DNA of 57,529 nt, from NCBI GenBank assembly GCA_022760735.1, contig JAKELU010000015.1, positions 291 through 57,819 on the forward strand, written 5' to 3'. A model generated the notes under the pieces. It saw nothing but the letters and a program-made list of their open reading frames with translations, searched no databases and was not told the DNA's origin. Position numbers and translations under genes: made by a program. This DNA is from Firmicutes bacterium FC7 (GTDB taxonomy: Bacteria > Bacillota > Clostridia > Tissierellales > Tissierellaceae). Positions 18,252 through 27,800 of the stretch are shown piece after piece (the stretch's first letter is position 1; each line of letters starts with the position of its first letter).

Positions 18252-18290
18252 ACTAAACAGAGTAAAAATGAATAGATGGGAGAAAAATTT

Positions 18291-20120
18291 ATGAAATTCT
18301 TTAAAGATTTGTTCAATATTAAGAACAAATATCTACGCTATTTAGCTACGTTTTTAATATTACTTGCATCAAGTGCATTAATAATGAGTATAACATTTTT
18401 TTTTGCTACTGCAGTGTTTGAATTTGGTTCTCCATTATTTAGAAGCTATTTTAAAAGTGGATTACTTTTGTTAATGAACTTTATACCTATATTTTTATTT
18501 ATGGTAACAGTTTATTTGATACTTAATAGATTATGGGCTAGTTTTCTTACTTCAAGTTTATTGTTTGTGACATTTTCAATTATCAATAAGTTTAAGTTAA
18601 CCTATAGGGATGATCCATTTTCATTTATTGATATTAAATTAGTTAAAGAGTCGTTAGGAATGGCTCAAAGATATGAGATAAAGCTAAGTACTAATATGAT
18701 AGTTCTTATAATTGGACTAATTACTGCTGTAATCCTTTTAAAGCTATTTTTTGATTATAGAATAGAATCTAGAAAAACAAGACTATCATTACTCCTAGTT
18801 ACATTTATTATCAGTCTTATAATTTTTAGAAAGCCTTATTTTAACTATGAGGTTTATAATAAAGTTGGTGATAAATCACTAATTAATATATGGTCACAAA
18901 CCCAACAATTTCAATCAAAGGGATTTGTATATCCATTTATTTATAGTATAACTACAGCTAAGGATACAGTACTCGAAGGATATGACGAAGCAAAGGCCAT
19001 TGAAGACTTAAGTAAATACGAGTATAAGAATATCCCTAACAATAAGAAAATAAATGTAATTGCAATAATGCTTGAGGCATATAATGATTTTTCTAAATTT
19101 GAGAATGTAGAATTTGGTATAGATCCTTATAAAAATTTCCATGAGATTCAAAAAGAGTCTATACATGGATGGCTAATTACTAATATATTTGCAGGGGATA
19201 CAATTCAAACTGAGAGATCTTTTTTAACAGGATACAATAGTCATCCTAAATATTATAGCAATACCAATTCTTTTGTATGGTACCTTAAGGAACAGGGCTA
19301 TAGAACTGATGCAATGCATCCTATCTATGGCTGGTTCTACAATAGGAGAAATGTAAATACTTATCTTGGATTTGATACCTTTTATTACTATGAGAACAAG
19401 TATCAGCAATTACAAGAAACTTTCTATGAGGATATGGAATTCTTTGATTTTATAATAGAAGGTTATGAAAACAGCATCGTTAATAATCAACCTTATTTTA
19501 ACTTTACAGTAACCTACCAAAATCATGGTCCATATTCTGATGAAAAATATTCAGATAATCAGTTCTTAAAATGGAAGGAAGGTTATCATGAACCAACCTA
19601 TAATATAATAAATAATTACTTGGCAGGCATATATAAAACTGACCAGGCTATTAAAAAGCTAATTGACTATTTTGGTAATCAGGATGAACCTACAGTAGTC
19701 GTCTTCTTTGGAGATCATAATCCATGGCTTGGGCAGGATGCAATTGGATATGAAATGTTAGGTATTAACCTAGATTTATCCAGTGAGGAAGGCTTTAGAA
19801 ATTATTATGAAACTCCATATATTATATGGGGGAATGATTCAGCTAAAGCAGTTCTAGATAATGAATTAGTAGGTGTAGGAAATGATATTAGCCCTAACTT
19901 ATTAATGGCAGAACTGTTTGGGATATTAGGCTGGGAAGGAAACGAATATATGCAATATCTTATGGATTACAAGATGCATATAGATGTTAATAATAAGGTA
20001 TACTTCAAGGAAAATGGCCAGTATACGGCAGAACTTTCATCTGCTGGTTCACAAATTTATAATGATTTCATTAATGTTGAATATTACTATAGCCGCAATT
20101 TTAAAGAGATAGATAAGTAA
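18291..20120 (+). CDS. LtaS-family membrane sulfatase (polyol-phosphate transferase-like)
   Basis: This 609-residue protein has about five N-terminal membrane segments (to near residue 190) and an outward-facing alkaline-phosphatase/sulfatase domain. Key marks: NVIAIMLEAYNDFSKF (metal-binding Glu), nucleophile Thr304 in AGDTIQTERSFLTGYNS, VTYQNHGPYSD, and FFGDHNPWLG (metal Asp and His). Known relatives polymerise glycerol phosphate of lipoteichoic acid or modify other envelope glycans. Clostridial members are often uncharacterised, so the exact substrate is open. I chose ATG 18291 over ATG 18276, because GGGAG (18278-18282) is then correctly spaced. A terminator stem overlaps its stop. Confidence 0.88.
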   Translation: MKFFKDLFNIKNKYLRYLATFLILLASSALIMSITFFFATAVFEFGSPLFRSYFKSGLLLLMNFIPIFLFMVTVYLILNRLWASFLTSSLLFVTFSIINKFKLTYRDDPFSFIDIKLVKESLGMAQRYEIKLSTNMIVLIIGLITAVILLKLFFDYRIESRKTRLSLLLVTFIISLIIFRKPYFNYEVYNKVGDKSLINIWSQTQQFQSKGFVYPFIYSITTAKDTVLEGYDEAKAIEDLSKYEYKNIPNNKKINVIAIMLEAYNDFSKFENVEFGIDPYKNFHEIQKESIHGWLITNIFAGDTIQTERSFLTGYNSHPKYYSNTNSFVWYLKEQGYRTDAMHPIYGWFYNRRNVNTYLGFDTFYYYENKYQQLQETFYEDMEFFDFIIEGYENSIVNNQPYFNFTVTYQNHGPYSDEKYSDNQFLKWKEGYHEPTYNIINNYLAGIYKTDQAIKKLIDYFGNQDEPTVVVFFGDHNPWLGQDAIGYEMLGINLDLSSEEGFRNYYETPYIIWGNDSAKAVLDNELVGVGNDISPNLLMAELFGILGWEGNEYMQYLMDYKMHIDVNNKVYFKENGQYTAELSSAGSQIYNDFINVEYYYSRNFKEIDK

Positions 20121-20141
20121 GTCTATCTCTTTGTTAATTTA
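20103..20141 (+). terminator. Terminator overlapping the stop of the LtaS-like gene
   Basis: AAAGAGATAGA (20103-20113) pairs with TCTATCTCTTT (20122-20132), followed by a T-rich tract. The stop codon lies in the loop. The 20142-20258 stretch that follows is A/T-rich, with nothing recognisable. Confidence 0.7.
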
Positions 20142-20258
20142 ATAGTGCTAATTTTAATTATATGCGACTTACAGTTAATGAATTTCGGCCAATAAGCAAC
20201 TTAAAAGCAATAAAAATAAATCTTCAGAAGCTTTTAAAGATATTTTCAAAAAAAGTTC

Positions 20259-20287
20259 TTGCTATATTTTCTTACTGGTGTTATAAT
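20259..20287 (+). promoter_or_regulatory. Promoter of the uracil permease gene
   Basis: TTGCTA (20259-20264) and TATAAT (20282-20287) are spaced by 17 bases. The predicted transcript starts about 55 bases before the coding start, leaving room for just the PyrR-type hairpin. Confidence 0.7.
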
Positions 20288-20310
20288 CATTAAGAACTAA
20301 ATAATAATAC

Positions 20311-20343
20311 TTTAAATCAGTCCTGTGAGGCTGGAAAGGAGAG
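20311..20343 (+). promoter_or_regulatory. PyrR-binding hairpin overlapping the ribosome site
   Basis: The stretch TTTAAATCAGTCCTGTGAGG followed by CTGGAAAGGAGAG closely matches the PyrR RNA target (consensus core AGUCC-loop-GAGGCU then AAGG). CAGTC pairs with GGCTG around the loop. It abuts and includes the AAGGAGAG ribosome site, and no separate terminator or antiterminator is visible. PyrR with UMP bound would therefore block translation rather than cause attenuation. That is inferred from the layout. Confidence 0.75.
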
Positions 20344-20348
20344 ATAAA

Positions 20349-21605
20349 ATGACAGATAATGTTATTAAGGATGCAGTAGGGGGTACCTCTGTAGTTCTTC
20401 AGAATGCAAAAAAATCAATTCTTGCGTTGCAACATCTTATCGCAATGTTTGGTGCAACAGTATTAGTACCAATTCTTACGGGTTTAGACCCATCAATCGC
20501 ATTATTTACGGCGGGTACAGGAACACTAATATTTCATGCGTGTACAAAAGGAAAGGTTCCTGCGTTTCTAGGTTCATCATTCGCTTTTATTCCAGTTATT
20601 TTAACAATTAAAGAATTGTATAACGGTGACTTGGCTTACGCTCAAGGTGGAATGTTTGTTGCAGGTATGCTATATGTTCTTATGTCCTTATTCATTAAAA
20701 AGATTGGCGTAGAACGAATCCAAAAAGTATTAGCACCCCAAGTAGTAGGACCTATGATTATTGTAATAGGAATGAACTTAATTCCAACGGCTTTTGGAAT
20801 GGCTAAAGAAAACCTATTAATTGCAACAATAACCCTTGGAACAGCATTGCTTATTAACTTCAAGGGTAAAGGAATAATCAAACAGTTTTCAATACTAATA
20901 GCTGTTCTAGTAGGCTATACAATTTCCTATAGTATTGGTATAGTAGATGTTTCGCCAGTAGTAAATGCACCGTTGATGGCACTTCCACAATTTAGATTGC
21001 CAAAATTTGATATAGGAGCAATTGCAATAACAGCGCCTATAGTACTTGCGGTTTTCATGGAGCATTTAGGAGATATAACAACAAATGGTCAGGTAGTAGG
21101 TAAAAACTTTATTGAAGACCCAGGTCTAAATAGAACATTACTTGGTGATGGCTTAGCAACGGCATTTGCATCATTGGTTGGTGGTCCAGCAAATACAACA
21201 TATGGAGAAAATACTGGTGTACTAGCAATAACAAAGAACTACGACCCATCGATTCTAAGATTGGCGGCAGTATTTGCAGTAATCTTAGCCTTCGTTTCAA
21301 AGGTAGGGGCAACTCTGACAACAATTCCAACTTCAGTAATGGGTGGAATAAGTTTGATGCTATTCAGTATGATTTCCTTAATAGGAGTTCAGACTATTAA
21401 AAATCAAGAAGTTAAGTTTAACTGGAAAAATATTGTGGTAATGTCTACAATCTTGATATTAGGATTGTTCAGCACACAACTTGAAAGTATCTTAGGATTT
21501 ACCGTAGGTATACCGATAAATGAAACAGTAAGCATTTCAGGCTTAAGCTTTGCAGCTTTAGTAGGAATAGTTTTAAACCTAGTATTAAATAAGGTAGAAA
21601 AATAA
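20349..21605 (+). CDS. uraA: Uracil permease (NCS2 family)
   Basis: This 418-residue membrane transporter of the nucleobase-ascorbate family imports uracil. Conserved parts are LALQHLIAMFGATVLVPIL near the N-terminus, GKVPAFLGSSFAFIP, APIVLAVFMEHLGDITTNG (the family's Glu motif), GDGLATAFASLVGGPANTTYGENTGV and TTIPTSVMGGISLMLF. About 12-14 membrane segments are expected. I chose ATG 20349, as the upstream GTG at 20325 lies inside the regulatory hairpin. The PyrR-type element links it to pyrimidine control, which also separates it from xanthine permeases. Confidence 0.93.
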   Translation: MTDNVIKDAVGGTSVVLQNAKKSILALQHLIAMFGATVLVPILTGLDPSIALFTAGTGTLIFHACTKGKVPAFLGSSFAFIPVILTIKELYNGDLAYAQGGMFVAGMLYVLMSLFIKKIGVERIQKVLAPQVVGPMIIVIGMNLIPTAFGMAKENLLIATITLGTALLINFKGKGIIKQFSILIAVLVGYTISYSIGIVDVSPVVNAPLMALPQFRLPKFDIGAIAITAPIVLAVFMEHLGDITTNGQVVGKNFIEDPGLNRTLLGDGLATAFASLVGGPANTTYGENTGVLAITKNYDPSILRLAAVFAVILAFVSKVGATLTTIPTSVMGGISLMLFSMISLIGVQTIKNQEVKFNWKNIVVMSTILILGLFSTQLESILGFTVGIPINETVSISGLSFAALVGIVLNLVLNKVEK

Positions 21606-21627
21606 ATAAAAGTATAGAATTATATAT

Positions 21628-21650
21628 AGAGACCGAAAGGTCTCTTTTTT
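21628..21650 (+). terminator. Terminator after uraA
   Basis: AGAGACC-GAAA-GGTCTCT followed by five or more T is a textbook GNRA-capped terminator. Confidence 0.9.
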
Positions 21651-21774
21651 AATCTCTTCTGATTATGGACATATTAAGATCAAATGTATAGAATATATAA
21701 CGAGGTAAATAATTCTAAATTGAAGCAGAACAAATTTAATAGGTGCATAAATAGTCAAAAAAGGAGTATATGAG

Positions 21775-23001
21775 ATGGGAAATAGAATTATTGTAGTTGG
21801 TGGAGGAGCAGCTGGAATGATGGCAGCAATTGTTGCAAAAAGAAATGGTTCAGATGTAATTCTTTTAGAACGTAACGACAGAGTGGGAAAAAAACTACTA
21901 ACTACTGGTAACGGAAGATGTAATTATACTAATTTATATACAAGTTTAAATAATTATCATGGAGAAGATACTTCATTTATAGAAGATGCATTATGTGAAT
22001 TCAATGTGAATAAAACCATAGAATTTTTTGAGAAGTTGGGGATAACTCCCGCTACTGAAGACAATGGGAAGGTATATCCATTATCTTTTCAAGCATCATC
22101 AATGCTAGATGTTTTAAGGTATGAATTAGAATATCAAGGAGTTCAGTTAATTACTGACGCTTATGTTGTTGATATATATAAGAAAAAGAAATTTATTGTA
22201 AAGCTTAAGGATGGAAGAGATTTTTCCTGTGACAAGATTATACTTGCTACTGGTGGTATGGCTATGCCTGTCAGTGGTTCTGATGGAAATGGTTATTCTC
22301 TTGCAAAGAAGCTAGGACATACAATAACAGATATTTTTCCTGGGCTTGTTCAGCTTAAGCTTGAGGGTAATATTTTTAAGCAGGTTAATGGTGTTAAATT
22401 TGTTGGAACAGCAGGAATTTACCATAAGGGGAAATTGATAGCTAAAGACAGAGGAGATATCCTATTTACAGATTATGGAATATCAGGTCCTCCCATTTTA
22501 CAAATAAGTAGAAGGGCAAATGAGTTGTTGAATAAAAATGAGACAGTTGAAATAAAAGTATCCATTATTGATACTAAATCTGCAGAAGAATTGAAGGTTT
22601 ATTTAATAAAAAGATTTAATAATATGCCTATAAAAACAATAGAAGAGGCTTTGATAGGCTTGATAAATAAAAGGCTTATTTTGCCTGTCTTAAAGGAGTT
22701 AAATATAGATAAAAAAAATACAGCTGGAAACATAGATGAAAAGGATATTATAAAGATAGCGAATTTACTTACTTCGTGGTCCTTTAAGATCACTGGAAAT
22801 AAGGGCTGGGGGCAAGCACAAGTAACTGCTGGTGGAGTTAATACTAATGAAGTAAATAGTAAAACTATGGAATCTAAAATTGTAGAAGGCCTTTATTTAG
22901 TTGGAGAAATACTTGATGTAGACGGAGACTGTGGAGGCTTTAACCTCCAATGGGCATGGTCTTCAGGATATGTAGCAGGGATTAATGCTGCAAAATCATA
23001 A
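21775..23001 (+). CDS. BaiN/HI0933-family FAD-dependent oxidoreductase
   Basis: This 408-residue flavoprotein has an N-terminal FAD-binding loop IIVVGGGAAGMMAAIVAKR, the family stretch VGKKLLTTGNGRCNYTN, ATGGMAMPVSGSDGNGY, and a C-terminal GWGQAQVTAGGV, LYLVGEILDVDGDCGGFNLQ and WAWSSGYVAG. Family members (HI0933, BaiN, YtfP) bind FAD and probably a nicotinamide. BaiN reduces bile-acid intermediates in some gut clostridia, but most members have no proven substrate, so I do not carry that role over. AAAAGGAG precedes ATG 21775. It is monocistronic or leads into the next gene. Confidence 0.85.
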   Translation: MGNRIIVVGGGAAGMMAAIVAKRNGSDVILLERNDRVGKKLLTTGNGRCNYTNLYTSLNNYHGEDTSFIEDALCEFNVNKTIEFFEKLGITPATEDNGKVYPLSFQASSMLDVLRYELEYQGVQLITDAYVVDIYKKKKFIVKLKDGRDFSCDKIILATGGMAMPVSGSDGNGYSLAKKLGHTITDIFPGLVQLKLEGNIFKQVNGVKFVGTAGIYHKGKLIAKDRGDILFTDYGISGPPILQISRRANELLNKNETVEIKVSIIDTKSAEELKVYLIKRFNNMPIKTIEEALIGLINKRLILPVLKELNIDKKNTAGNIDEKDIIKIANLLTSWSFKITGNKGWGQAQVTAGGVNTNEVNSKTMESKIVEGLYLVGEILDVDGDCGGFNLQWAWSSGYVAGINAAKS

Positions 23002-23079
23002 GTTTTCAAAGAAATAGAATTGTGATATTATATTTAAGTGTGATTTTGACAGTGAAAATTTTAAACTAGGAGAGAAAAA

Positions 23080-24366
23080 ATGTTTGGATTAAATAATAAA
23101 CTTAGAGAATTACATGAAAAAAACAAGCCCATTAGAGTAGCTTTAGTAGGGGCAGGTCTTATGGGTAAAGGACTAGTAAGTCAGATGATGCTAGTTAAGG
23201 GTATGAAGCCATCTTTAGTAGTTAGCCATAAAATAGAAGATGCACTTCAAGCTTACACATTAGCTGGCATATCTAAAGATGATATAAAAATCGCCAAGAC
23301 TTTAGAAGAGATAAATGTTGCTATGGAAAATAATAAATTTGTGGTCACTGACGTAACGGAATATGCCACAAAGCCAAATTTGGTGGATGTTGTTGTTGAT
23401 GCAACTGGAGTCCCTGATGCTGGGGCTAGTATTGCTTTTGATGCTATATTAAATAAGAAGCATATAGTAATGTTAAATGTAGAAGCAGATGTAGTTGTTG
23501 GACCGATTTTAAATAAATTGGCTAAAAGCGCAGGTGTTGTTTATTCAGGTAGTGCTGGTGATGAGCCAGGAGCTGTTCAAGAAATAGTTGATTTTGCAGA
23601 GGCTACAGGATTTGAAGTACTAGCTATTGGGAAAGGCAAGAATAATCCTCTTGACTATGATGCTACTCCTGAGTCTGTTAGAGAACAGGCTTTAAAGTCA
23701 CAATTAAAGCCACTAAGATTAGCTTCTTTTATTGATGGAACTAATACTATGGTTGAAATGGCAGCTATGGCTAATGCAACTGGGTTTGTGCCTGATGTAA
23801 GAGGAGGACATGGCCCAACAACTGATGTAAAAAATCTTCCAAAGATATATAGTCTTAAGGAAGAAGGAGGAATACTGAATAAGTATAAAGTTGTAGATTA
23901 TGCCCATGGTGTAGCCCCAGGGGTATTTGCAATTGTTACATCATCCCTACCTCAAGTACATCATGAGATGAAATTTTTGAAGATGGGTGATGGACCAAAT
24001 TACGTTTTATATAGGCCTTACCATTTGACAAGTTTAGAGACACCTATATCAATAGCAAGAGCACATATATATAATGAGCCAACAATTGTACCTTTATATG
24101 ATAAACCAGTTGCTGAGGTAATTACTGTAGCCAAAAAGGATTTAAAGAAGGGACAAAGATTAGATGGTGCAGGGGAATATACGGTCTATGGAAGTATTGA
24201 AACTTACGAAAAAGCAAAAGAGGAAAATCTATTGCCAATTGGATTAGTTAATGAAAACACTATAGTAACTAGGGATATAAAGAAGGGTGAATATATAACA
24301 TATGATATGGTAGAGCTAGATAAGAGTACAATGATATATAAACTAAGACAATTACAAGACCAATAG
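23080..24366 (+). CDS. NAD(P)-dependent dehydrogenase with C-terminal SAF domain
   Basis: This 428-residue protein starts with a Rossmann fold: RVALVGAGLMGKGLVSQM, VVVDATGVPDAGASIAFDAI, and a homoserine-dehydrogenase-like core with YSGSAGDEPGAVQEIVDFA and IGKGKNNPLDYDATPE. From about residue 340 it has an SAF-type beta-clip domain (KPVAEVITVAKKDLKKGQRL, VTRDIKKGEYITYDMVEL). This architecture is known from predicted oxidoreductases of sugar-acid or amino-acid breakdown, but the substrate cannot be told from sequence. No pathway neighbours help. AGGAGAG precedes ATG 23080. Confidence 0.78.
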   Translation: MFGLNNKLRELHEKNKPIRVALVGAGLMGKGLVSQMMLVKGMKPSLVVSHKIEDALQAYTLAGISKDDIKIAKTLEEINVAMENNKFVVTDVTEYATKPNLVDVVVDATGVPDAGASIAFDAILNKKHIVMLNVEADVVVGPILNKLAKSAGVVYSGSAGDEPGAVQEIVDFAEATGFEVLAIGKGKNNPLDYDATPESVREQALKSQLKPLRLASFIDGTNTMVEMAAMANATGFVPDVRGGHGPTTDVKNLPKIYSLKEEGGILNKYKVVDYAHGVAPGVFAIVTSSLPQVHHEMKFLKMGDGPNYVLYRPYHLTSLETPISIARAHIYNEPTIVPLYDKPVAEVITVAKKDLKKGQRLDGAGEYTVYGSIETYEKAKEENLLPIGLVNENTIVTRDIKKGEYITYDMVELDKSTMIYKLRQLQDQ

Positions 24367-24411
24367 TGAATAACGATTTGTAAATTATTGCAAATTAAAT
24401 ATACTTTTTCC

Positions 24412-24441
24412 TTGACAGATTGTGATATTTTAAGGTATATT
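24412..24441 (+). promoter_or_regulatory. Promoter of the ileS T-box leader
   Basis: Consensus TTGACA (24412-24417) and TATATT (24436-24441) are 18 bases apart, just before the T-box RNA. Confidence 0.7.
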
Positions 24442-24459
24442 AAAACTTAGTATAGATTT

Positions 24460-24698
24460 AATAAGAGCTATGAGAGGGACAGTAGCAAAGTTCAAGTATC
24501 ACAGAGAGGTAATCATTTGGTGAAAGATTATTATATGAGGCTTTGTGAAAATCACCTTTGAGCTTAATACCTGAAACCACAGTAAGGTATTACGTGTAGA
24601 CGTTATACTAATTGAGTGACAGGATATTATCCTGTAATTTGGGTGGTACCGCGGAATTTTTCGTCCCTAAGTCTTTGACTTAGGGACTTTATTTTTTA
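24460..24698 (+). ncRNA. T-box leader for isoleucyl-tRNA synthetase
   Basis: Stem I carries the AGAGAGG bulge region and a specifier loop with ATC (Ile codon) at 24551-24553, in the context TGAAAATCACCTTTGAGC. The antiterminator bulge is GGGTGGTACCGCGG (24641-24654), whose TGGT pairs with the ACCA end of uncharged tRNA-Ile. The terminator GTCCCTAAGTC-TTT-GACTTAGGGAC with T-run follows (24663-24695). Uncharged tRNA-Ile would permit read-through into ileS. The 5' end is approximate. Confidence 0.95.
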
Positions 24699-24860
24699 TG
24701 ACCATGCAATGAGCGATAGCGAATTGATATAGGTCAAGCGCAATAAGCACCAAATTTGCACGAGGGATGGCGTGCCCTGAGCAAATTTGAGTTGCTGTGT
24801 GCCCCGACATTTTACTGGAAGGGTACGAAACTGCGAGATTATTTAGAATGCTAATAAGGA
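24698..24860. repeat. Degenerate dispersed repeat, copy 2
   Basis: Between the T-box terminator and ileS lie about 160 bases with no gene. They contain GAATTGATATAGG and a CCAAATTTGCAC segment, then a G/C-richer CGAGGGATGGCGTGCCCTG hairpin and CCCCGACATTTTACTGG. The first 41 bases of the block (from GAATTGAT) match copy 3 after the proS T-box at 31 of 41 positions by hand count. Confidence 0.5.
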
Positions 24861-24869
24861 GAGATATAT

Positions 24870-27800
24870 TTGAAAAGGTTTAATGATTTATCTAATGAGC
24901 CTGTAAAAGATCGTGAGCATAAGATTTCTGAATATTGGCAAGAAATTGATTTGCTTAAAAGATCAGTAGAAACAAGAGATTCAAATAACCCTTATATATT
25001 TTATGAGGGACCGCCAACAGCTAATGGGAAACCTGGAATTCACCATGTTATGGCAAGAACACTAAAGGACTTAACTTGTAGATACAAAACTATGAAGGGC
25101 TTTCAAGTTAAGAGAAAGGCAGGATGGGATACCCATGGGCTACCTGTAGAAATAGAGGTTGAAAAACAACTTCAACTTAAGGATAAGAAAGATATTGAAG
25201 CTTATGGTGTAGAAGAATTTAACAAGAAGTGTAAAGAGTCAGTATTCAAGTATGAGAAGCTTTGGAGAGAGATGACAGAGAGAATGGGTTATTTAATTGA
25301 CTTAGATAATCCATATATTACATTAGATAACGACTATATAGAGTCTGTATGGTGGATTTTAGATAAATTCTTTAAAGAAGGATATATCTATGAAGGACAT
25401 AAGATTCTACCATATTGCTCTCGTTGTGGTACTGGATTAGCTTCCCATGAAGTTGCATTAGGATATGAAGAAATTAAGTCAGAAACCGTAGTTGCAAAGT
25501 TCAAGCTAAAAGGAAAAGATGAATACTTCCTTGCATGGACAACAACTCCATGGACTTTACCATCAAACGTAGCATTAACAGTTAATCCTAATGAGGACTA
25601 TGTGAAGGTAAAACAAAATGATGAAATATATTACCTTTCAAAGGTTCTAGCACCTAAAGTACTAGGTGAGGACTATGAAGTTCTTGACGAAATGAAGGGT
25701 AAAGACCTTGAATATGTTGAATATGAACAACTTTTACCTTTCATAAACGTTACTGGAAAAGCATTCTTTGTAACATGTGCTGATTATGTTACAACTGAAG
25801 ATGGTACTGGTATAGTTCATACGGCACCTGCTTTTGGTGAAGATGACTATAATACAGGTAGAAGATACAACCTTCCAGTAGTTAATCCAGTAAATGAAGA
25901 GGGAAGATTTGAAGAAACTCCATGGGCTGGAAAGTTTGTTATGGACGCTGATCCAGAGATAATCCAATATTTAAGAGAAAATGGAAAGATGTATAAGAAG
26001 GAAAAGGTAGCACATAATTATCCACATTGCTGGAGATGTCATACACCTTTACTATATTATGCTAAGCCATCCTGGTATATTGAGATTACAAAATTAAAGG
26101 ATAAATTAGTAGAAAATAATAATGGAGTAAATTGGTTCCCATCATTTGTTGGGGAGAAGAGATTTGGAAACTGGCTAGAAAATATAAATGACTGGGCAAT
26201 TTCCAGAAGTAGATATTGGGGTACACCACTTCCAATATGGAGATGTGAATGTGGTCATATAGATAGTGTTGGTTCAAGAAAGGAATTAGTTGAAAGAGCA
26301 ATTGAAGATATTGATGAGTCTATTGAACTACACAGACCATATGTTGATGATATTCACCTAAAGTGTGACAAATGTGGTGGCACAATGACAAGGGAAAAGG
26401 ATGTTATTGACGTTTGGTTTGATAGTGGAGCAATGCCTTTTGCACAATGGCATTACCCATTTGAGCATAAGGATGATTTTGATATATTATTCCCAGCAGA
26501 CTTTATAAATGAGGGAATTGACCAAACAAGAGGATGGTTTTATTCACTAATTGCAATATCAACGTTTGTTACTGGAAAATCTCCATATAAGAATGTACTT
26601 GTTAATGACTTAATATTAGACAAAGATGGAAAGAAAATGTCCAAATCAAGAGGCAATACAGTAGATCCATTTGAATTGTTTGATAAGTATGGTGCTGATG
26701 TTTTAAGATGGTATCTAGTATATGTTTCACCACCATGGACACCTACAAAATTTGATGAAGACGGATTGAGAGAAGTAGAATCTAAGTTCTTTAGAAGTAT
26801 AAGAAACGTATATAACTTCTTCTCACTATATGCAAATACTGATGAGATAGATCCGAGAGAATTCTTCATTGAATACAAGGATAGACCTGAGATTGATAAA
26901 TGGATATTATCCAAGTTCAACCAATTAGTTAAAAATTGCTCAGAGGACATGGAAATATTTGAATTGACTAAGGTTGTTAGAGCAATTCAAGAATTTGTAA
27001 TTGAAGATTTATCTAACTGGTATATTAGAAGAAACAGAAGAAGATTCTGGTCAACTGAATTTGATGATGATAAGAAGGCAGTATACAATACTACCTACGA
27101 AGTATTGGTAGGTGTATGTAAACTTATAGCACCATTTGTTCCTTTCATAGCTGAAGAGCTTTATAGAAACTTAACTGATGATGAATCAGTTCACCTAGCA
27201 TTATATCCAGAAGTAAATGAAGAATTAATTAACAAAGAAATAGAAGAAAAAATGGATCTAGTTAGAAGCTTAGTTGGTTTAGGTAGAGCATCAAGAGAAA
27301 CAGTTAAGATAAAGGTACGTCAACCATTAAATGAAGTGTTGATAGACGGTAAATATGAAGAACAAATAAGTGATTTAGTACCATTGATAATGGAAGAGCT
27401 AAACGTGAAGAAGGTAGTATTTGAAAAAGACCTTTCACAATTTATGAACTATTCCTTGAAGCCAAACTTTAAGGTAGCAGGTTCAATTCTTGGTCCAAAG
27501 ATTAAATCCTTTGCTAAGGTATTAAACGAGCTTGATGCTAAGGAAACTGTAGAAAAACTAGAAGAAGGACCAATTACTCTTAACCTAAATGGCGAAGATA
27601 CAGTAATAGAAAAAGATTATGTACTAGTTACTATATCATCTAAGGAAGGCTTTAATGTGACTATGGAAAACAACCTATTTGTAATTCTTGATACTACCTT
27701 GACATCTGAATTAATCAATGAAGGATATGCTAGAGAGTTCGTTTCCAAGGTTCAACAAATGAGAAAGAACAACGGATATGAAGTACTAGATAATATAAAG

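Noticed and set aside
20142-20348. Purine riboswitch before the permease
   Set aside because: No purine-aptamer loops are visible; the PyrR-type hairpin explains the leader and fits uracil transport.
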